From Phycisphaerae bacterium (GTDB lineage: Bacteria > Planctomycetota > Phycisphaerae > Phycisphaerales > SM1A02), in NCBI GenBank assembly GCA_002683195.1, contig NYSW01000016.1, positions 40,387 through 75,196 of the forward strand: DNA of 34,810 nucleotides, written 5' to 3'. Positions 30,623 to 34,810 of this stretch are shown here, piece after piece. Under the pieces are notes generated by a model that saw only the letters and a program-made list of their open reading frames with translations, was not told the DNA's origin and made no database searches. Position numbers and translations under genes: made by a program. Positions within the stretch are counted from its first letter, which is position 1. Each line of letters begins with the position of its first letter.

Positions 30623-33609
30623 CGGGATTCTCCTCCCAGGGAAGGCGGGCCCGACATCACCGTCCGGTCGGATGCCACGTCCGTTTCCGAAGCGGTCGAT
30701 GCGTCATCATTCAAGTCGTAGATCGCGATCGGCTCGGCCGCGTGGTCGGCGATCTCGCTCCGGCTTCGTGCGAGCCGGATGGCGCGATCTCGAGCGTTGT
30801 CGTCGGGGCGGATGACTTCGAATTCCGCCAGGGCCCGGGCGGCACCCTCATCGTCTCCCGCCGCCTCGAAGAGCCGGGATGCAAGGAACCAGGTTCGTGC
30901 TCTCTGGGAATTGAGCTCGAGTGAACGATTCACCGCCTCCAGTGCACGTCCGATCTCCGCTTCGTAGGCCTCGTCGGTCGCGGCTCGTCGGGCGATCTGG
31001 AATCGGACGGTCGCAAGCTCGTTCCACACCCGCTCGTCGCGGGAGAAGTCGTAGCCACGCTCCACCGCGGTGGCGTACCGGGATGCGATGATCCGCTCGA
31101 TCCGCCGAACCGCCTCCTCGAGATCGCCGAGTTCCCTCGCCACCGCCGCGGCATACCAATCGAGGGCCCAGGGCCACTTGAGTTCGGGGTTCTCCGCAGC
31201 CCGGGCCAGTGCCTTGGAGGCATCATCGATCCGACCTTCGATGATCATCGCTCGCCCTTGATTCAAAGCGCCATCCGCCAAGCCAAGCTTCTCCACCTCC
31301 GCGAAGGCTTCGATCGCCTGCGCGAGCTGTCCCTTGGCGACGCCGCCGCCGGAACCCGCTCGCACCAGACCGATGCCGTAGTCGTTCCAACGCTGCCAAT
31401 CCGGAGCTTCAAGCGTGGTGCTCGCCACCAATTCGGACGCTCGCCCCACGGGGATCGTGATGGTCGTCTCGGCCATGTCGAGCACCGGAAGCGCCTTGGA
31501 CAGACGTTCGCCTTCCTCGACTCCGAATGCATGTCGCATGAGCCGGGTGTCGAACTTGCGGTATCGCACCCGACCTCGGATCACCAGTTCACCGGAGGCA
31601 TCGTCAGGAATCCGAATTCGATAGTGCGTGAGATCCGCGGCCCCGGGGGGGATCTGGTGGTTGAAAAGCGGAACGAAGATGTCCTCGGGATTGCGTTGCT
31701 CGATTCGATTGCCATCACGATCGAGAAGCCAGACATTCAGGAACTTCGACCACGGGTCCACCACGCCATCCTCGCCGATCAGTCCGCTCCGACCCAGGGG
31801 CGAAGCATCGGCGATGGGATCAGGTCGCAGCCCGACTTGGATTTCGATCCAGATCTCGTTGGAGTCCGCGGTTCCCTGCGTCAACGGATGTCCGAGGCCG
31901 AGGGTGCGAGTCAGCGTTTCGAGCAACACCGTCTCACCAGGCTCGACCCACACTTCGTTCATGCCCACCGGACCGCGGAATTCACCATTGACCCGACCTT
32001 CGGCCCGCAGGCCGATCAGATCCATGCGAAGGGCGTCTTCGTTCATCCGCACGCAGGCGTCGACCACTCGGTCCAATCTGGCCTGGGATTCCGGTCCGGG
32101 CTCGAGCGCGGCGGCGATCGCCGCCAGCCCGGTGTTCGCGGCATGGAAACCGTGATGGTGTTCGGTCGGAACTCCGGAGTCGTCCCGAATGCGAGCCGCA
32201 ATGCCCTCGCCCGGCACCAGCGGCATGTGACAACCATTGCAATCCGGGCTGATCGCCGGCGGCCAGTACCAGGAACCGATTCCTCGACCCGAGACCCCGG
32301 AAAGACGCCAGGTGTCGTAGTGATTCTGTCCTGGAAGCCACTTGTAGCCGTTCAGCGCCTCGGGCAGGAAGACCTTGTGACAAGCTCCGCAGAACTCGGC
32401 CGACTCGTGCACCGGCTTCAGGAAGGTCCGTTTGTGGAAATCGGGCTTGGCTAGAATCAGTTGTCGGTTGACCCACTGCAGAAACGGCGAGTCACTGAAC
32501 GCGAATGGATATCGCGGGGGATCCCGGAAGGTGTACGAAGCGTTTCCCAGGGTCGAGACATCCTCGATCCCGTGGCAGACGATGCAACCGATGCTCGCAC
32601 TTCCCAGCGGATCGGTCGCGGTCTCCTGCGCCAACGAAGGATCGGTCCAACGTTCCTGCTCCCAGCTCCCGGACATCAGGATCGCGGGATCGTGACATCC
32701 AGCGCAGAAACGACTCGGTTCCAGGTCATGGAAGCGATCAAGCATCGCCTGCCGGGTGTTCCGAACCGAGAACGCATAGAGCGGGTTGTTGAACGAACTC
32801 GCGGCGTGGGCCGAATCACCCCACTGGGCGTGGGCATCCTCATGGCAACTGATGCAATGCTCGTTGCCGAGGAGATGCTCGAGCGGAATCGTGCCGCCAC
32901 TGGCGGTTTCCACCAAGGAAGGGCCGAAGGCATCGTTCGAAGACGTGGCCAAGGCGACCAGCCCACCGGATCTGGTGGCCGGCGGAGGCTCCACCGTGGT
33001 CACCATCACCGCCAGCACGGCGGTCACCAGCCCTGCCCCGGACCAACCGATGCTCTGCTTCCAACGAAGCTTCGGTCCCACCAGACGATGGAGAACGAAG
33101 AGCCAGATGGCGAGCAAGGGACTGACCGCATGAACCCAGAAGATCACCTGGCGAGTCGGGGGATGATCGATGCCGAAGCGAATGCCGGCGAAATCGACTC
33201 GAACCAGCAGGAGTCCGGTGATCAGAAGCGCCACGCCGATCCACAGCAGCGCCCACCCCACGGCCACGGCACGGCGATTGGGGCGGTAACGCCCCCTCCA
33301 CGCGTGCATCGCCCCGTAGACGACGAACGGAATCAGGAGCAGCAGTCCGAGTCCGAGGTGAACGAGAATCGCCCACAGATAGGACCCGTCTTCACGGGAA
33401 TCTCCGGTCCACCACGCTGCAAGGTCGACCGCGGTGAGATAGATGCTGTCGAGCGCGAGTAATCCGAAAAGGACGAGCACGATTCGAAGCCAGATCCGGA
33501 GCCCGCGAGTCACGACCGGTCCGCTCGGACCGCGCCGCTTCCGGGACGTTCCGGCATGGGATTCGCCAGAGCGTGTCGTGTCCTGATTCTGGATCTGGGA
33601 GTTGCTCAT
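30619..33609 (-). CDS. Membrane pentaheme c-type cytochrome with C-terminal TPR region
   Basis: A 996-residue protein. Residues about 35-205 form about five membrane helices. Four histidines lie at helix ends in two pairs (VH...MH in helix 2; VHAV...LH in helix 4), as in membrane b-type cytochromes. Five CxxCH heme sites follow: 252-256 CISCH, 302-306 CAGCH, 342-346 CIVCH, 407-411 CGACH and 457-461 CNGCH, in a region resembling cytochrome c554-like multiheme proteins. A beta-rich middle part follows, then helical TPR-like repeats at about 735-950 (GALNQGRAMIIEGRIDDASK; WYAAAVARELGDLEEAV). It may pass electrons from quinol to a periplasmic acceptor; the b-heme idea is inference. The start ATG lacks a clear ribosome binding site. 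Coupled to the downstream CRTAC1 gene. Confidence 0.8.
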   Translation of the reverse strand: MSNSQIQNQDTTRSGESHAGTSRKRRGPSGPVVTRGLRIWLRIVLVLFGLLALDSIYLTAVDLAAWWTGDSREDGSYLWAILVHLGLGLLLLIPFVVYGAMHAWRGRYRPNRRAVAVGWALLWIGVALLITGLLLVRVDFAGIRFGIDHPPTRQVIFWVHAVSPLLAIWLFVLHRLVGPKLRWKQSIGWSGAGLVTAVLAVMVTTVEPPPATRSGGLVALATSSNDAFGPSLVETASGGTIPLEHLLGNEHCISCHEDAHAQWGDSAHAASSFNNPLYAFSVRNTRQAMLDRFHDLEPSRFCAGCHDPAILMSGSWEQERWTDPSLAQETATDPLGSASIGCIVCHGIEDVSTLGNASYTFRDPPRYPFAFSDSPFLQWVNRQLILAKPDFHKRTFLKPVHESAEFCGACHKVFLPEALNGYKWLPGQNHYDTWRLSGVSGRGIGSWYWPPAISPDCNGCHMPLVPGEGIAARIRDDSGVPTEHHHGFHAANTGLAAIAAALEPGPESQARLDRVVDACVRMNEDALRMDLIGLRAEGRVNGEFRGPVGMNEVWVEPGETVLLETLTRTLGLGHPLTQGTADSNEIWIEIQVGLRPDPIADASPLGRSGLIGEDGVVDPWSKFLNVWLLDRDGNRIEQRNPEDIFVPLFNHQIPPGAADLTHYRIRIPDDASGELVIRGRVRYRKFDTRLMRHAFGVEEGERLSKALPVLDMAETTITIPVGRASELVASTTLEAPDWQRWNDYGIGLVRAGSGGGVAKGQLAQAIEAFAEVEKLGLADGALNQGRAMIIEGRIDDASKALARAAENPELKWPWALDWYAAAVARELGDLEEAVRRIERIIASRYATAVERGYDFSRDERVWNELATVRFQIARRAATDEAYEAEIGRALEAVNRSLELNSQRARTWFLASRLFEAAGDDEGAARALAEFEVIRPDDNARDRAIRLARSRSEIADHAAEPIAIYDLNDDASTASETDVASDRTVMSGPPSLGGESR

Positions 33610-33756
33610 GATTCGCGCTTGTCCCTTCCCCTATCGGATCGATCTGTCTTCAAATTCGCCGGCAATTCACCTTCGTCCAAACTATGTCCCAGACGACGGA
33701 CCAGACGACGGACCAGACGACGGTCCAGACATCAGGATCACGTCGGCGGGTGACGA
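33610..33756. promoter_or_regulatory. Intergenic region upstream of the pentaheme cytochrome gene, with tandem repeat
   Basis: The 147-bp gap between the ferredoxin stop and the cytochrome start, both minus strand, should hold the cytochrome promoter. I could not settle on -35/-10 boxes. A 12-bp tandem repeat occupies its distal part. No terminator hairpin with a T-run for the ferredoxin gene was seen. Confidence 0.4.
33689..33730. repeat. 12-bp tandem repeat, 3.5 copies
   Basis: Copies of CCAGACGACGGA run at 33689, 33701 and 33713 (the third ends in T), followed by a half copy. It lies between the ferredoxin and cytochrome genes. The copies could be iterated protein-binding sites or simple slippage; an ORF through them overlaps ferredoxin and does not look real. 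Confidence 0.85.
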
Positions 33757-34155
33757 TCAGTGAGGGATCTCTTTCACGGCATTTCGATTCCAGGCCGGAA
33801 CCCGGACTCGGATGGGGCCCTTACCGGTGATCTTGCATTGGCAGGCGAGCCGGCTGTCGATCTGAAGCCCCGGAGCCTCTTCGACCCGGTCCTCTTCGTC
33901 TTCGTCACCCTCCGACACCTGATCCATCCCCTGCTCGACATAGACGTGGCAGGTGGAGCAGGCACAGACCCCTCCACAGGCGTGCTCGATGTTGATTCCG
34001 TTCTCGATCGCCAGTTCGAGCAGATTCTCCTTCTCTCCACCCATCAGGTTCCACTCAACCTGCTCGGTATCGGTGAGCCCGTGAGGATCTTCGAGAATGA
34101 AGGTGACGGGGACGACCGGCGGGCCGTGCTCCTCATCGCTGTGACGCATGTGCAT
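33757..34155 (-). CDS. Adrenodoxin/Isc-type [2Fe-2S] ferredoxin
   Basis: A 132-residue soluble ferredoxin. The cluster ligands are seen in ACGGVCACSTC (Cys-x5-Cys-x2-Cys, with an extra Cys in between) and in LACQC near the C-terminus, the pattern of adrenodoxin/Isc-Fdx proteins that carry single electrons in iron-sulfur assembly or to oxygenases. The segment between the third and fourth ligands holds an acidic stretch (SEGDEDEEDRVEEAPG), a likely partner-docking surface. No isc or suf genes are adjacent. Start choice is uncertain: GTG at 34203 and ATGs at 34155 and 34149 are in frame; 34155 gives a length close to the family. The upstream gap to rlmN holds repeats. Confidence 0.85.
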   Translation of the reverse strand: MHMRHSDEEHGPPVVPVTFILEDPHGLTDTEQVEWNLMGGEKENLLELAIENGINIEHACGGVCACSTCHVYVEQGMDQVSEGDEDEEDRVEEAPGLQIDSRLACQCKITGKGPIRVRVPAWNRNAVKEIPH

Positions 34156-34168
34156 GACGGGGGAATCC

Positions 34169-34265
34169 GAAAAGGGGCGACCTGGTGAGAAGGCACTCTC
34201 CACGGTCTTTACCGTGGGAGGCCGGAAAGTCAGCCCTGAAAAGGGGCGACAGACTTCCGGCCCCT
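34169..34265. repeat. Direct and inverted repeats upstream of the ferredoxin gene (possible REP-like remnant)
   Basis: The 13-bp sequence GAAAAGGGGCGAC occurs at 34169-34181 and again at 34238-34250. The second copy sits in a palindromic block: GGCCGGAA(A)GTC at 34220-34231 pairs with GACTTCCGGCC at 34252-34262 (one bulge) around an inner CCCT-GAAA-AGGG hairpin at 34234-34245. Alternatively AGGGGC (34242) pairs with GCCCCT (34260-34265). A separate hairpin CACGGT-CTTT-ACCGTG lies at 34201-34216. The left copy may fall inside the ferredoxin frame if its GTG start is used. Confidence 0.7.
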
Positions 34266-34370
34266 ACATGATAGAACGCCGGACGAGCCGTATACGGCCG
34301 ATCCGATGCCCGTCGGTGCTACTCTTTACGATTCTTCCTCTGATTTGGTCGCCCACGACGCTCCACTACC

Positions 34371-34810
34371 GTGCCATCACCCTCTCCGCCAACCTCAGCC
34401 GGACAGAATCGGAATTCCGGTTCCGGGTCTCACCCCCGATCCGAGCCCTCGGCCCCATCGCTGGACCCACTGGACCCACTGGGCCTGACTGGCCAGGCGT
34501 TCGTCGAAGCCTCGCGAAACGTCGAGGGCACCCGCCGCGGCCGCGAGGCACTTCAGGCCTATCGGAGCTTCCATCGCGAAGGACAGGTCCCCCCCGGCAC
34601 CACGCCCGGGCTTCATCCCATCGGGCGGCGGGAGATTGAAGGCGAGACCATCAAATTCACGCTCACCCTCCCGGGGGGCGTGGAGACCGAATCGGTGCTG
34701 ATCCCGATGCGGCGTCGGGACGGAAGCCTGACCCGGACGCTCTGCGTGTCCAGCCAGGTGGGATGCGCCATGGGATGTCGTTTCTGCGAGACGGCGCAGA
34801 TGGGGCTCAT
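34371..34810 (+). CDS. rlmN: RlmN/Cfr-family radical SAM 23S rRNA methyltransferase (partial)
   Basis: The visible 146 codons include the radical SAM cluster motif CAMGCRFC (Cys-x3-Cys-x2-Cys), preceded by RTLCVSSQVG, which is diagnostic for RlmN/Cfr enzymes that methylate A2503 of 23S rRNA or related RNA positions. Upstream, EIEGETIKFTLTLPGGVETESVL fits in part the beta-strand region before the motif. The 'ETAQMG' after the cluster differs from the common 'CATG' version of RlmN, pointing to a divergent subgroup. The frame has no ATG: it is open from 34344 and GTG at 34371 is the only plain start, so the N-terminus (Pro/Ser-rich, with LDPLDPLGL from a small repeat) is uncertain. The 3' part is beyond the window, including the methylated Cys. 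Confidence 0.8.
   Translation, partial: MPSPSPPTSAGQNRNSGSGSHPRSEPSAPSLDPLDPLGLTGQAFVEASRNVEGTRRGREALQAYRSFHREGQVPPGTTPGLHPIGRREIEGETIKFTLTLPGGVETESVLIPMRRRDGSLTRTLCVSSQVGCAMGCRFCETAQMGL

Noticed and set aside
33684..33760. A short plus-strand frame beginning at the ATG before the 12-bp repeats
   Set aside because: It translates the repeat to Gln-Thr-Thr-Asp units and runs antisense into ferredoxin, with no ribosome binding site.
1..34810. CRISPR arrays, insertion sequences, prophage or integration sites
   Set aside because: No regularly spaced repeats of 25-40 bp, transposase, integrase or phage gene was seen anywhere in the window.

Overview
The window looks like a chromosomal segment of a high-GC, diderm, flagellated member of the Planctomycetota, probably of the Phycisphaerae type. 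The reasons are the repeated C-terminal dockerin-like tags of the form 'NGADLGLMIAGWG', several FG-GAP/CRTAC1 (ASPIC/UnbV) beta-propeller proteins, planctomycete-style multiheme cytochrome/TPR fusions, and a division-and-cell-wall remnant with no ftsA or ftsZ after its ftsQ-like gene. A P-ring gene and an lptF-lptG pair show an outer membrane. The taxon is inferred from gene content; no rRNA or tRNA gene is present.

Layout. (1) 1-3307, minus strand: a flagellar operon flgI-flgJ(rod-binding)-flgN-flgK, with flgK cut by the window edge. A near-consensus sigma-54 promoter (TGGCACG-N4-TCGC) lies just upstream of flgI. (2) 3391-6545, plus: a large GT-C-like membrane protein coupled to a parvulin-type lipoprotein. 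(3) 6542-9253, minus: lptF-lptG, with an unusually long LptF. (4) 9475-12660, plus: a four-gene pseudopilin-type operon (I-, J-, K/PilX- and H-like). (5) 12678-14081, minus: an NtrC-family sigma-54 response regulator with a GAYTGA loop. (6) 14163-18597, plus: murC-murB-ddl-ftsQ-like, a dcw-cluster fragment, then an unknown six-helix membrane protein, greA and cls. (7) 21435-33609: a surface/redox region. Two minus-strand TPR-CRTAC1 modules flank a plus-strand pair (a di-heme oxidoreductase and an FG-GAP protein) that share the dockerin-like tag. In the second module the TPR partner is a membrane protein with five CxxCH motifs. (8) 33757-34155, minus: an adrenodoxin-type ferredoxin. (9) 34371-end, plus: the start of an RlmN/Cfr-family radical SAM methyltransferase.

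How they fit. Regions 1 and 5 may be linked by sigma-54. Regions 2, 3 and 6 build and maintain the envelope. Region 7 is the least ordinary part: secreted, lipid-anchored or membrane-anchored beta-propellers, TPR proteins, c-type cytochromes and tagged exoproteins suggest a surface redox assembly of unknown substrate. Ten adjacent gene pairs abut through overlapping stop/start codons (ATGA, GTGA or TGATG), so translational coupling appears to be the normal operon style here. No CRISPR array, IS element, prophage or RNA gene was seen.
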